DNA of 64,000 nucleotides, taken from positions 1 to 64,000 of the forward strand of contig JBFKDQ010000011.1 in NCBI GenBank assembly GCA_041619555.1, given 5' to 3'. This DNA is from Oceanococcus sp041619555. Its GTDB lineage: Bacteria; Pseudomonadota; Gammaproteobacteria; Nevskiales; Oceanococcaceae. Under the pieces are notes generated by a model. That model worked only from the letters and a program-made list of their open reading frames with translations, was not told the DNA's origin and did not search any database. Positions 1 to 8,486 of this stretch are shown piece by piece (positions within the stretch are counted from its first letter, which is position 1; each line of letters opens with the position of its first letter). A program made the translations under genes and the position numbers.

Positions 1-192
1 GATGCGCGCTGGCTGGGGCAGGTGGGTGAGTTGCGCATTCGCCACTGGGCCGGACTGATGCAAGTGCCGGTCACCTTGCGCACGGAAGAGGCGATCCGGC
101 AGATGATTCGCGGTCAGAGCACGCACTGGCAGGTCAGCCGGACACGGCGGCAAACAACCTTGTACATCCTCTCCGCTCGACCCGGTGAGTAA
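1..192 (+). CDS. C-terminal fragment of an unidentified protein (5' end outside window)
   Basis: An open frame enters from the left edge and encodes 63 residues before a TAA at 190-192. The piece is basic and mixed in character, with no motif I recognise. It lies 75 bp upstream of ftsY. In related genomes this neighbourhood often contains M16 peptidase or rsmD genes, but the visible residues do not match either well enough to name it. Codon use is like that of the neighbours. Confidence 0.5.
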   Translation, partial: DARWLGQVGELRIRHWAGLMQVPVTLRTEEAIRQMIRGQSTHWQVSRTRRQTTLYILSARPGE

Positions 193-267
193 CGCCAGCG
201 GAAAAACCTCGACACAGGGCTGAAATAGCTGAGGACACTGCGTAAACTGACGGATTTACCAAGCAGC

Positions 268-1218
268 ATGAGCATGAGCGAAAGCGAATCACGTACAGGA
301 TTCATCGGCCGCATGCGGGCCCAGATCAACCGGGGTGATTCCTGGCTGACCTATGATCTCACCCGATTGCTGCCCGGCGATGTCATCGATGAGGATGCGC
401 TGGAAGAATTTGAAGATCTGCTGATTCAGGCCGACATCGGGCTGGAAGCCAGCACTGAGGTCTGCCAGCGGCTGCGGGCGGAAATCAACAGCGGCAGAAT
501 TCGACGAGCGGCGCAGTTGCAGGCCGCCTTGCGCAAGAGCCTCATCGAGTTGCTCAAGCCTTGCAGCATGCCGCTGGACATCCCGGAATTCATCCGTCCG
601 TACGTGATCATGGCGGTGGGCGTCAACGGCGTGGGCAAGACCACAACCCTCGGCAAACTGGGTGCCCGCTTCAAGGCACAGGGTCTTTCGGTCATGTTCG
701 CCGCCGGCGACACCTACCGTGCAGGAGCCGTGGCGCAGTTGGAGACCTGGGCCGACAAGCTGGATATCCCGATCATCAGCCAGGGTCAGAATGCGGACCC
801 GGCGTCGGTCATCTTCGATGCCTATACCGCGGCCAAGGCACGCAAGGTCGATGTCCTGATCGCCGACACCGCCGGCCGTCTGCACACCCAGGGCGGCTTG
901 ATGGAAGAACTGCGCAAGATCAAACGGGTCATGCAAAAGCATGATGCGTTCGCACCTCACGAACTGATGATCGTGGTCGACGCCACCGCGGGCCACAACG
1001 CGCTGAAACAGGCACAGGAGTTCCACGAGGCGGTGGGCCTGACCGGCATCACCCTCACCAAGCTGGATGGCACCGCCAAGGGCGGCGCGATCTTCGCCAT
1101 CGCCAAACGCCTGGCCCTGCCAATCCGTTTCGTCGGTGTCGGCGAGCAAACCGAAGATCTCGGCGCCTTTCAGGCCGAGGAATTTGTCGATGCCCTGCTC
1201 GGTTTTGAAAACGCGTGA
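268..1218 (+). CDS. ftsY: Signal recognition particle receptor FtsY
   Basis: FtsY is the SRP receptor GTPase that docks ribosome-SRP complexes at the inner membrane and passes them to the translocon. The 316-residue product is essentially an NG domain. A helical N domain leads to the P-loop GVNGVGKT (residues 118-125), then DTAGR (200-204) and TKLDGTAKGG (264-273). The long acidic A domain of the enteric protein (about 500 aa in E. coli) is absent, so membrane contact must rely on the short N-terminal helix. Two ATGs two codons apart (268 and 274) are possible starts and neither has a strong Shine-Dalgarno sequence. The gene overlaps ftsE by 4 bp, so the two are co-transcribed. Confidence 0.97.
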   Translation: MSMSESESRTGFIGRMRAQINRGDSWLTYDLTRLLPGDVIDEDALEEFEDLLIQADIGLEASTEVCQRLRAEINSGRIRRAAQLQAALRKSLIELLKPCSMPLDIPEFIRPYVIMAVGVNGVGKTTTLGKLGARFKAQGLSVMFAAGDTYRAGAVAQLETWADKLDIPIISQGQNADPASVIFDAYTAAKARKVDVLIADTAGRLHTQGGLMEELRKIKRVMQKHDAFAPHELMIVVDATAGHNALKQAQEFHEAVGLTGITLTKLDGTAKGGAIFAIAKRLALPIRFVGVGEQTEDLGAFQAEEFVDALLGFENA

Positions 1219-1883
1219 GTGAAATTCTGCAACTGGCCCAGGTCAGCAAACGCTATGCCACGGGCCAGATCGCCCTGAGCAGCGTCAGCCTGAGCCTCGC
1301 GGAAGGCGAGATGGCCTTCTTGACCGGCCATTCCGGGGCCGGAAAGAGCACCCTGCTGAAACTCATCGCCCTGATCGAAAAGCCCAGCCGCGGCCAGATT
1401 ATCGTCAATGGCACCAACATCGTGCGACTGCCCCGTAGCCATATCCCCTACTACCGGCAGAACATCGGCATCATCTTTCAGAACGTGCAGTTGCTGCACG
1501 ATCGCGATGTATTTGACAACGTCGCCCTGCCGCTGCTGATTCAGGGATTCAACCCCCGTGACATCGGCAAGAGGGTACGCGCGGCCCTCGATACCGTCGG
1601 TCTGCTGGGCACCGAGCGCAAACGGCCGGTCCAGCTTTCCGGCGGCGAGCAGCAGCGCGTCGGGATCGCACGTGCGCTGGTCAAGCGGCCACGTCTGATC
1701 CTCGCCGATGAACCGACCGGCAATCTGGATCCGGAACTCTCGCAGGACATCATGCGACTGTTCAATCGTTTCAACGAGCTCGGCGTCAGCCTGCTGATCG
1801 CCAGCCACGACATCGCCCTGATCACCCGCATGAACAAACGGCGCATCTCCCTGAGTCACGGCCAGCTGGAGGGCGATGCATGA
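1215..1883 (+). CDS. ftsE: Cell division ATP-binding protein FtsE
   Basis: FtsE is the ATPase of the FtsEX complex, which sits at the septum and transmits ATP hydrolysis to periplasmic murein hydrolase activators. The 222-residue protein has Walker A GHSGAGKST (38-46), the ABC signature LSGGEQQRV (141-149) and Walker B LILADEP (161-167), and its length is normal for the family. Translation starts at GTG in a GTGA overlap with the ftsY stop and ends in an ATGA overlap with ftsX, so ftsY-ftsE-ftsX is translationally coupled. Confidence 0.97.
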   Translation: MSEILQLAQVSKRYATGQIALSSVSLSLAEGEMAFLTGHSGAGKSTLLKLIALIEKPSRGQIIVNGTNIVRLPRSHIPYYRQNIGIIFQNVQLLHDRDVFDNVALPLLIQGFNPRDIGKRVRAALDTVGLLGTERKRPVQLSGGEQQRVGIARALVKRPRLILADEPTGNLDPELSQDIMRLFNRFNELGVSLLIASHDIALITRMNKRRISLSHGQLEGDA

Positions 1884-2815
1884 GCACCAGTCCGGCCTTG
1901 TCGCCCCATGCCTGGCTGCAGGCGCACCTCGATGTCGCCCGCGACAGCTGGCGCCGCCTGCATGGCAATGGCGCGGGCAGCCTGCTGACGGTCCTGATGA
2001 TGGGATGCGCTCTCGCCCTTCCCGGCAGTCTTTTCGTGATGAGCCAGAATGCCGCCCAGGCCAGTCAAAGCTGGCAGCAACAGTTCAGCGTGTCGCTCTA
2101 CCTCAGCGACACCATCAGCGCCGATCAGGGCCGCGCGCTGCTCGACGGCCTGCTGAAGAACCCCTTGATCAGTCGCGGCGAATATCTCAGCAAGGCCGAC
2201 GCTCTGCAGGAATTCCGTCAGTACTCCGGACTTGGCGAGGCCCTGGATCAGCTGGAAGACAATCCTCTGCCGGCCGTGCTCATTGTCTGGCCACGCGCCG
2301 GCACCAGTCGCACGGCACTGGAAAACTGGCTCGACGAGCAACGTGCACGACCCGAAATCCGCCTCGCCCAGGCCGATGTGGACTGGCTGGAACGTTTGCA
2401 GGCGCTGCTGAATTTCGGGCAGACCCTGATTCAGCTCATGGGCATCCTGCTGAGTCTGACCGTGGTTCTCGTCGTGGCCAATTCAATCCGCCTGGAAATC
2501 ACCAACCGGCGCCAGGAAATTCTGGTGATGAAACTGATCGGCGCACCGGACGGGTTCATCCAGCGGCCGTTTCTTTATTCGGGCACGTTGCACGGCTTTC
2601 TCAGCGGCGTGGTGGCCTGCGGCAGCATCCTCGCCATTCTCGCCCGGCTGGAAGACCAACTGGTTCCGCTGGCCGCCAGTTATGGCCGCAGCTTCGAACT
2701 CCAGGGCCTGAGCCTGCAGCAGGCGCTCAGCCTGATTGGCGGCGCCAGCCTGCTTGGCTGGACGGGGGCCTGGCATAGCGTCTGGCGGCATCTGAAAGAG
2801 ATCGAACCGGAATAA
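1880..2815 (+). CDS. ftsX: Cell division protein FtsX
   Basis: FtsX is the membrane partner of FtsE. The 311-residue protein has an N-terminal cytoplasmic segment, a first membrane helix near residues 35-55, a periplasmic domain of about 100 residues, and three further hydrophobic segments in the C-terminal half. That is the standard FtsX topology. It starts at ATG 1880, overlapping the ftsE stop by 4 bp. The next gene, rpoH, is 98 bp downstream and has its own promoter. No terminator is visible after ftsX, so some read-through into rpoH is possible. Confidence 0.95.
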   Translation: MSTSPALSPHAWLQAHLDVARDSWRRLHGNGAGSLLTVLMMGCALALPGSLFVMSQNAAQASQSWQQQFSVSLYLSDTISADQGRALLDGLLKNPLISRGEYLSKADALQEFRQYSGLGEALDQLEDNPLPAVLIVWPRAGTSRTALENWLDEQRARPEIRLAQADVDWLERLQALLNFGQTLIQLMGILLSLTVVLVVANSIRLEITNRRQEILVMKLIGAPDGFIQRPFLYSGTLHGFLSGVVACGSILAILARLEDQLVPLAASYGRSFELQGLSLQQALSLIGGASLLGWTGAWHSVWRHLKEIEPE

Positions 2816-2859
2816 TTAACCGGAACTTCACGCCACAAAGCTTATCTAATCGCGCAGAC

Positions 2860-2886
2860 TTAGCACTCTCCTGTGGCGAGTGCTAA
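2860..2886 (+). promoter_or_regulatory. CIRCE operator (HrcA binding site) upstream of rpoH
   Basis: A perfect 9-9-9 inverted repeat is present: TTAGCACTC, nine unpaired bases, then GAGTGCTAA. This is exactly the CIRCE consensus bound by the HrcA repressor of chaperone genes. It lies 27 bp upstream of the rpoH start codon and coincides with the predicted promoter. HrcA itself is not encoded in the window, so control by HrcA is inferred from the operator alone. Confidence 0.93.
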
Positions 2887-2889
2887 AAT
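2860..2889 (+). promoter_or_regulatory. Predicted sigma-70 promoter of rpoH, overlapping CIRCE
   Basis: A -35-like TTAGCA (2860-2865) and a good -10 TAAAAT (2884-2889) are separated by 18 bp. The -35 is the left CIRCE arm and the -10 overlaps the end of the right arm, so a bound repressor would cover the whole promoter. Transcription would start near 2896, just before the ribosome binding site GGAGG at about 2902-2906. Confidence 0.6.
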
Positions 2890-2913
2890 GAACCCATTAC
2901 ACGGAGGAACTCG

Positions 2914-3789
2914 ATGTCCAATGCATTGATTCTAGGATCAAACGCAACGCTCGGGCTGGCACCGCTCACCGGCAGCCTGGATGCGTATATCGCTTCGGTG
3001 AACCGTATTACCGTGCTGGATGCCGCAGAAGAACGGCAACTGGCGGAAAAACTGCGTGATGACGCAGACCTGTCTGCCGCCCAGCAGCTGATCCTTTCGA
3101 ATCTGCGGCATGTGGTCCATATTGCACGCGGCTACATGGGATACGGACTGCCGCTGGCCGACCTGATCCAGGAAGGCAATGTGGGCCTGATGAAAGCGGT
3201 CAAACGTTTTGACCCCGAAGTCGGCGTGCGCCTGATTTCCTTTGCGGTGCACTGGATCAAGGCCGAAATTCACGAGTTCATCCTGAAAAACTGGCGCATC
3301 GTCAAGATTGCCACAACCAAATCCCAGCGCAAGCTGTTCTTCAATCTGCGCAGCAAGAAGAAGCGTCTGGGCTGGATGAACAAGGCAGAAGTCGAGGCCG
3401 TCGCCAAAGACCTCAATGTCAAACCGGAAACCGTGCTGCAGATGGAACGCCGCCTGTCCGGCCAGGACATCGACTTCACCAGTCTGGGCAGCAGTTCGGA
3501 TGAGGACTCGGCCTACGCACCGGAGGAATATCTGGCGGCGGAGGACAGCAATCCAGCCGAGAAACTGGAAGCCCAGGACTGGAAATCGCGCCAGGAGCGG
3601 ATCATTCAGGAGACGCTGTCGACCCTCGATAATCGCAGCCGGGACATTCTGGAGAAGCGCTGGATGCAGGACGATGGCGGCAAGCTGGGCCTGCAGGAAC
3701 TGGCGGACACCTACGGCGTTTCCGCCGAGCGCATTCGCCAGATCGAATCGGCAGCCCTGAAAAAATTGCGCAAGGCCATCGAAGCCTGA
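2914..3789 (+). CDS. rpoH: RNA polymerase heat-shock sigma factor RpoH (sigma 32)
   Basis: RpoH directs RNA polymerase to heat-shock promoters. The 291-residue protein has the region 1.2/2 core, including GLPLADLIQEGNVGLMKAVK and an RLISFAVHWIKAEIHEFIL segment, the RpoH-specific basic stretch with QRKLFFNLRSKKKR, and a C-terminal region 4 helix-turn-helix (LQELADTYGVSAERIRQIES). The start is ATG 2914 behind GGAGG. The ftsYEX-rpoH order is typical of gammaproteobacteria. The CIRCE element over its promoter implies repression by HrcA and release under heat stress, a layer that the E. coli gene lacks. Confidence 0.97.
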   Translation: MSNALILGSNATLGLAPLTGSLDAYIASVNRITVLDAAEERQLAEKLRDDADLSAAQQLILSNLRHVVHIARGYMGYGLPLADLIQEGNVGLMKAVKRFDPEVGVRLISFAVHWIKAEIHEFILKNWRIVKIATTKSQRKLFFNLRSKKKRLGWMNKAEVEAVAKDLNVKPETVLQMERRLSGQDIDFTSLGSSSDEDSAYAPEEYLAAEDSNPAEKLEAQDWKSRQERIIQETLSTLDNRSRDILEKRWMQDDGGKLGLQELADTYGVSAERIRQIESAALKKLRKAIEA

Positions 3790-3817
3790 ACGGCGTACCG
3801 TTCTTTTGCGTCTTGCC

Positions 3818-3847
3818 AAGGCCCGCAGTTTTGCGGGCCTTTTTTTT
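3818..3847 (+). terminator. Rho-independent terminator of rpoH
   Basis: A 10-bp perfect stem AAGGCCCGCA/TGCGGGCCTT with loop GTTT is followed by an uninterrupted T tract (3840-3847). It ends the rpoH transcript and separates it from the convergent antiporter gene. Confidence 0.92.
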
Positions 3848-3896
3848 GCCCTGCAGCGCCGCCGGGCAAGCTCAAGCCAGCGGTCTGCGACAAGCC

Positions 3897-5093
3897 TCAA
3901 GGCGAAGGCCCATGGTCGGCGGGCCGCAGGCTTTGAGACCAACCCGCCGGGAGAAAACGCTCCACCAGCATGGCCCAGGCCGGCCCCAGGGCCAGACTGA
4001 TCGCGATCGCGGCCACCGTCATCTGATAGGCAACTAGGCCGACAATGCCCGCATGCAAACCGATGGCGGCGAGCACGAAACTGAACTCGCCCACGTGCGC
4101 CAGCAATGCGCCGGCATACAGTGACTCGGGCCATGTGCGGCCGAGAAACCGCAGAATCCCCGCATTGAGCAGGGTATTGGTGACAAATACCAGCCAGACG
4201 AGGATCACGAGTTCACGCCAGTACTCACTCAGCACGTGAATATCGATCAGCATGCCGATCGAGGCGAAAAAGATGGCCACGAAAACCACGCGCAGGGCAT
4301 CCAGATGCCCCCGGATCCATTCCACATCTCGGGTCTGACCGACGATCAGCCCGGCGGCGAAAGCGCCCAGCGCGGTGGAGAGCTGCATGACGCCGGACAT
4401 GAAAGCCAGACCGAAGCAGAGCAGCAGGGAAACGAAAACCTGCATCTCTCGTTGGGCGGACAGACGCCGGACCAGCGGCAGTTCCACCCGCTCACGGGTA
4501 ATGGCCCAGGCGACGAGACCGACAATCAACAGGCCACCGACGCATTGCAGGGCCAGCGTCTTGCCGTCGACGCCCTCGCCACCAAGCAGGCCCAGCAGCA
4601 CCATCATTGGAATGACGAAAATGTCCTGAGCGATCAGGATCACCAGGGTATCGCGCGCCACCCGGGTTTCCAGCTGTCCGCGACGCGCCAGGTGATCGAT
4701 GACAACCGCCGTACAGCTCAGGCTGATCACCATGCCGATCAGCACGGTGCGGGCCAGCGGCCAGTCGAATACGGCGCCCAACAGGCCGACCAGGGCCATC
4801 GAAATCATGACCTGCAAACTGGTGCCGATCAGGGCGACGCGCCAGTTGCGGATCATCTGCCGTGGCGAAACATCCAGGCCGATGAAGAACAGCAGCAGCA
4901 CCACCCCCACGGCGCCCAGCTGGGCCACCGTGGTCTGATCCTGGACCAGACCCACGCCATGCGGGCCCAGCACGAACCCGGCGAGGATATAGCCGGTAAT
5001 CATGGGCTGGCGCAAGGCCGCCATCGCCAGACCGCTGACCACCACCGCGATGGCGCCGACAACGAAATAAAGGACCAGAGGTTCCTGGTACAT
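3897..5093 (-). CDS. CPA2-family monovalent cation:proton antiporter (membrane domain only)
   Basis: The 398-residue product is almost entirely hydrophobic, with about 12 membrane segments. It carries CPA2 landmarks: the QDI motif after ISLSCTAVVIDHL, GAFAAGLIVG, and HVGEFSFVLAAIGL near the C-terminus. It resembles the transport domain of KefB/KefC-type exchangers but stops where those proteins continue into a TrkA-N nucleotide-binding domain. The start chosen is the ATG at 5093 (MYQEP), which has GGGAGG five bases upstream; an upstream in-frame ATG has no such site. It follows ctaB on the same strand, 105 bp downstream. The ion it carries cannot be read from sequence. Confidence 0.88.
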   Translation of the reverse strand: MYQEPLVLYFVVGAIAVVVSGLAMAALRQPMITGYILAGFVLGPHGVGLVQDQTTVAQLGAVGVVLLLFFIGLDVSPRQMIRNWRVALIGTSLQVMISMALVGLLGAVFDWPLARTVLIGMVISLSCTAVVIDHLARRGQLETRVARDTLVILIAQDIFVIPMMVLLGLLGGEGVDGKTLALQCVGGLLIVGLVAWAITRERVELPLVRRLSAQREMQVFVSLLLCFGLAFMSGVMQLSTALGAFAAGLIVGQTRDVEWIRGHLDALRVVFVAIFFASIGMLIDIHVLSEYWRELVILVWLVFVTNTLLNAGILRFLGRTWPESLYAGALLAHVGEFSFVLAAIGLHAGIVGLVAYQMTVAAIAISLALGPAWAMLVERFLPAGWSQSLRPADHGPSP

Positions 5094-5198
5094 GCGACCT
5101 CCCAAGCCCCTCGATGAGCTCATGTGTGGGCAGAACGAAGCACTGCCCGAAATGATTTTATGCGTTTTCTACCTGTGTGGGTCGACGCCAGCCTGCTG

Positions 5199-6092
5199 TC
5201 AGCGCACGGGCACCAGATAGTGATCCAGCAGCAACAGCGCGAAAATCGCCATCAGATACACGATGGAGTAGTTGAACAGGCGCTTGGGCATCATCGGCGT
5301 CGGCTGCGCCAGCAGGTGCCAGGCCCACAACAGGTAAAGACCACCCAGAGGCAGGGCGCCGGCCAGATAGAACCAGCCACTCATCTTGGCGACATAGGGC
5401 AGCAGCGACACCGCAAACAGGATCGCGGTATACAGCAGGATCTGCACGCTGGTGAACTGCACGCCATGAGTCACCGGCAGCATGGGAATGCCGGCTTTGG
5501 CGTATTCCTCCCGCCGATCAATCGCCAACGCCCAGAAATGCGGCGGTGTCCAGGCAAAAATGATCAGAAACAGGATCAGGGCATGAGCATGGATTTCACC
5601 GGTCACGGCGGTCCATCCGAGCAATGGCGGTGCGGCGCCGGCGGCACCACCGATGACGATGTTCTGCGGCGTTGCGCGCTTCAGGAACAGGGTATAGATC
5701 ACCGCATAGCCCACCAGCGAGAGCAGGGTCAGCCACATGGTCAGCACATTGGTGCTCAGATAGAGGGTCAGCGCCCCACCGAAGCACAGGGCGGCGGCAA
5801 AGCCCAGGGCTTCGACATCGTTGAGACTGCCGGTCGGCAGGGGCCGCCGTCGGGTCCGCGCCATCCGCGCATCGGCTTCGCGGTCCGCCCACTGATTGAG
5901 CACCGCAGCGCTTGCCGAACACAACCAGATGCCCGCTCCGCCGCCAAGCAACACCGTCCACGGCACGATGCCAGGGGTGGCCAGGAACATCCCGATCACT
6001 GCGGTGAAGACCAGCAGCAGGACGACCCGGGGCTTGGTCAGTTCGTAATATTCTCGCAGACGTGTCGTCTTCATCAGGGTCATGGTTGTCAT
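5199..6092 (-). CDS. ctaB: Protoheme IX farnesyltransferase (heme O synthase) CtaB/CyoE
   Basis: This enzyme farnesylates heme B to heme O, the first step toward heme A for the adjacent aa3-type oxidase. The 297-residue UbiA-superfamily membrane protein has the prenyl-diphosphate motif NQWADREADARMARTRRRP and the heme O synthase segment TPQNIVIGGAAGAAPPLLGW. The start ATG overlaps the ctaA stop in an ATGA, so ctaA-ctaB are coupled; an internal ATG six codons later (MKTT) would also fit the family. Confidence 0.96.
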   Translation of the reverse strand: MTTMTLMKTTRLREYYELTKPRVVLLLVFTAVIGMFLATPGIVPWTVLLGGGAGIWLCSASAAVLNQWADREADARMARTRRRPLPTGSLNDVEALGFAAALCFGGALTLYLSTNVLTMWLTLLSLVGYAVIYTLFLKRATPQNIVIGGAAGAAPPLLGWTAVTGEIHAHALILFLIIFAWTPPHFWALAIDRREEYAKAGIPMLPVTHGVQFTSVQILLYTAILFAVSLLPYVAKMSGWFYLAGALPLGGLYLLWAWHLLAQPTPMMPKRLFNYSIVYLMAIFALLLLDHYLVPVR

Positions 6093-7141
6093 TCCGGCGT
6101 TCTCCGCTGGACACCAAAGGCGCGGAATTCGCGCTGCGCCTGGACGTTGATCGCGACCAGAATCAGCACCAGCAAAGCCGCTCCCGCATTATGCGCCGCC
6201 GCCAGCAGCAAGGGCAGACCAAGCTTAACACTGGCGATCCCCAGACTGACCTGCAGGATCAGAGCGGCCAGCAGAGCCTTGGCCAAGCGGCGGGCCTGAG
6301 TCCGACGCCAAAGTTGCAGCACCAATGTCGCCAGGACCACGGTGGTGAGCAGCGCACCAAGCCGGTGGGTGTAATGGATGGCGGTACGGGCGGGACTGTC
6401 GAGTATCCCGTATTCATAGTTGATGCCGAGGCCGTGCCAGAGGACAAAGGCCTGCCTGAAATCGGCCTCTGGCCACCACTGGCGATGACAGGTGGGGAAA
6501 TCCGGACAGGCCAGGGCGGCATAGTTGCTACTGGTCCACCCCCCCAGAAAGATCTGCAAGACCAGGACCAGCAATGCGACCACCGCAAGACCGCGCACCG
6601 CCGCCAGGCCACGCGCCACCGACAGGGGCCGCGTCAGCAGGGTGAGCCAGGTCAGAAGCCCCAGGGTACTCATGCCCCCGAGCAGATGCCCGGTCACCGC
6701 CAGCGGTTTGAGCTGCCAGGTGACCGTCCACATGCCCAGCAGTCCCTGAAACATCACCAGCGCAACGACACCAAGCAGCAGTCGGCGGGGCAGTCCCTGT
6801 TTCCAGCCGAAGACTGCCAATGCAAGTATGAGCATGCCCAAGGTCGAAGCGAAATAACGATGAATCATTTCCTTCCAGGCTTTGCCATGTTCCAGCGGAC
6901 GCTCCTCCGCCATCGCCTGATGCGCCTCACCAAGCTGCTGAGGCACGGTCAGGTGGCCATAACAGCCGGGCCAGTCAGGACATCCCAGGCCAGCGTCGGA
7001 CAGCCGCACATAGGCCCCGAGTACGATGATCCCGAAACACAGAACCAGCGTGAGCCGGGCCAGTTTTTGATATCTAGAATCGGTCACTTTCAGCTTCACA
7101 ATGAAAAAATTCAGAGGCGCGACTGCGGCGGGCCAACGCAA
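6089..7141 (-). CDS. ctaA: Heme A synthase (COX15/CtaA)
   Basis: CtaA oxidises the heme O methyl group to give heme A. The product of about 350 residues has eight predicted membrane helices arranged as two similar halves. Heme-ligand histidines sit in contexts such as HRYFAST and HYTHRLG, and a conserved N-terminal GLGCPDWPGCYG loop contains the paired cysteines. The exact start is uncertain. A TTG at 7141 gives the longest form, and a GTG at 7096 (just before KLKVTD) gives a more compact N-terminus; neither has a convincing ribosome binding site. The gene is 32 bp downstream of the Sco-like gene and overlaps ctaB. Confidence 0.93.
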   Translation of the reverse strand: MRWPAAVAPLNFFIVKLKVTDSRYQKLARLTLVLCFGIIVLGAYVRLSDAGLGCPDWPGCYGHLTVPQQLGEAHQAMAEERPLEHGKAWKEMIHRYFASTLGMLILALAVFGWKQGLPRRLLLGVVALVMFQGLLGMWTVTWQLKPLAVTGHLLGGMSTLGLLTWLTLLTRPLSVARGLAAVRGLAVVALLVLVLQIFLGGWTSSNYAALACPDFPTCHRQWWPEADFRQAFVLWHGLGINYEYGILDSPARTAIHYTHRLGALLTTVVLATLVLQLWRRTQARRLAKALLAALILQVSLGIASVKLGLPLLLAAAHNAGAALLVLILVAINVQAQREFRAFGVQRRTPE

Positions 7142-7173
7142 TGACGCCCGCCTTGTCCTCCCGGGGCTGGCAC

Positions 7174-7764
7174 TCAGCCGATATTGGACAATTTCAGCAG
7201 TCGTTTGATGTCCTTGTACATGCCCTTGAGCGGCAGTTCACCGCCGTAGTACATCAGGAAATTGCCCAGCGGGTCGACGACGATCACGGGATCAACGACA
7301 TCCAGCGAACCCAGCCACTGGCGCAACAAACCGGCCTGCTCAGCCGGCAGGCTCAACACCTTGAGCCGGGGATGTTCCGCCTGCAGGCTGCTCCACAGCT
7401 GCGGAACTTCACCGGGCACATCGCTGAGGTAGGCCCGCTGGACCCGCCCACGGTTGCGGTGCAACAGGGTTCTCATCTGCCGGGTCTGCCACAAGCGATG
7501 ACGGCAGTCCTCGGCGCAGGCGCCGCTGCCGATATGTAAAACGGTCCAGTATTCACGCAGAGTGTCCTGCTGCCCATCGGGCAATACGAAAGAGAGGCCC
7601 GCCGGCATCGGCCTGGCGGGGCTGACCAAATGGCCAACCGCAGTATTGCCGCCAGGTTTCCAGTCGTCCGGGCCGAAATAAACCACCCAGGCCATGATGA
7701 AGGGACCGAAGAACAGGCCCGCCAGCAACAGAAGTTTCAGGCGGCTTGTGATCATTGGATTCAT
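7174..7764 (-). CDS. Sco/thioredoxin-like membrane-anchored protein of the cytochrome oxidase cluster
   Basis: The 196-residue protein has one N-terminal membrane anchor (residues 10-29) followed by a soluble periplasmic domain. Cys83 and Cys87 form a CxxxC pair in GSGACAEDCRHR, at the position where Sco1/SenC proteins bind copper. The rest is diverged and I cannot locate the usual Sco histidine ligand. Its place between SURF1 and ctaA matches a conserved slot in oxidase clusters. A role in oxidase copper or thiol handling is inferred from the cysteine pair and context. It starts at ATG 7764 in an ATGA overlap with the SURF1 stop. Confidence 0.85.
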   Translation of the reverse strand: MNPMITSRLKLLLLAGLFFGPFIMAWVVYFGPDDWKPGGNTAVGHLVSPARPMPAGLSFVLPDGQQDTLREYWTVLHIGSGACAEDCRHRLWQTRQMRTLLHRNRGRVQRAYLSDVPGEVPQLWSSLQAEHPRLKVLSLPAEQAGLLRQWLGSLDVVDPVIVVDPLGNFLMYYGGELPLKGMYKDIKRLLKLSNIG

Positions 7765-8474
7765 GCTTTGCTTCGTTTGAAATTCAGGATCAGGTACAGC
7801 AGCAGCGCAGTCAGCGCCAGGGCCGCCCACTGCACGGCATAGCCATAGTGGCGCTGCGGCGGCAGTCCCAGGTCGCTCCACTCACGCAGAAAACCCTCGC
7901 CACTGTCGGGGTCGAGCAGCAGTAGTCCGTTGGCCACCGGTTGCTGATACAGACATTCAAGCAGTTCCAGAGAAGGATAGTTCAACCGCTGAGGCCAGAC
8001 CGGCGCAGCGCTTTCGCAACGACCATCGTCGGTGCTCAGGCCCGCCTCAGGCAACGTACGCCACAAGCCCCTGATGGTGATTCGTCCGTGCTCCGGGGAA
8101 CCAGTATCCGGCAACTGATCCCGGTAGGGGGAACTGGGCAGCCAGCCGCGATCGACCAACACCAGGTTACGGGAGTCGGCCAGGCGCAAAGGCGTCCAGA
8201 CATGCACGCCAACCTGTCCCTGGCGAATCTGGTTGTCCATCAGCACCTGGCGATCCGCCAACCAATACCCTTCTAGTTCGATGCGCCGGCCATGCGAGGG
8301 AATTCGTCCGTCGGCGGCAACGGAAATCAGTTCAGCATTCGACCGATCCGCCCGGCGCGCTATGATATCGGCCTTTTCCTGGCCACGCTGATACTGCCAG
8401 CTTGCCAGCATGCCGAAAAACAAAATCGCCGTCAGACTCAGCAGGCTGGCCCAGAAGGGCGGCCGGAAGCTCAC
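7761..8474 (-). CDS. SURF1 family cytochrome oxidase assembly protein
   Basis: The 237-residue protein has the SURF1 layout. A membrane helix at residues 8-25 runs into the WQYQRGQEKADII segment, a large periplasmic domain includes GVHVWTPLRLADSRNLVLVDRGWLP, and a second helix lies near the C-terminus. SURF1 proteins help insert heme A into oxidase subunit I. The start is GTG 8474 (MSFRPPFW). Only 12 bp separate it from the start codon of the divergent DUF2909 gene, so each promoter must lie inside the other gene. Confidence 0.93.
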   Translation of the reverse strand: MSFRPPFWASLLSLTAILFFGMLASWQYQRGQEKADIIARRADRSNAELISVAADGRIPSHGRRIELEGYWLADRQVLMDNQIRQGQVGVHVWTPLRLADSRNLVLVDRGWLPSSPYRDQLPDTGSPEHGRITIRGLWRTLPEAGLSTDDGRCESAAPVWPQRLNYPSLELLECLYQQPVANGLLLLDPDSGEGFLREWSDLGLPPQRHYGYAVQWAALALTALLLYLILNFKRSKA

Positions 8475-8486
8475 GCAAGGACTCTC

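Noticed and set aside
2938..4134. 398-residue minus-strand frame across rpoH
   Set aside because: It runs through the rpoH terminator and opposite rpoH, whose identity is certain.
5120..5165. Hairpin GGGCAG/CTGCCC between ctaB and the antiporter gene
   Set aside because: No T tract follows on the minus strand, so there is no support for a terminator serving these genes.
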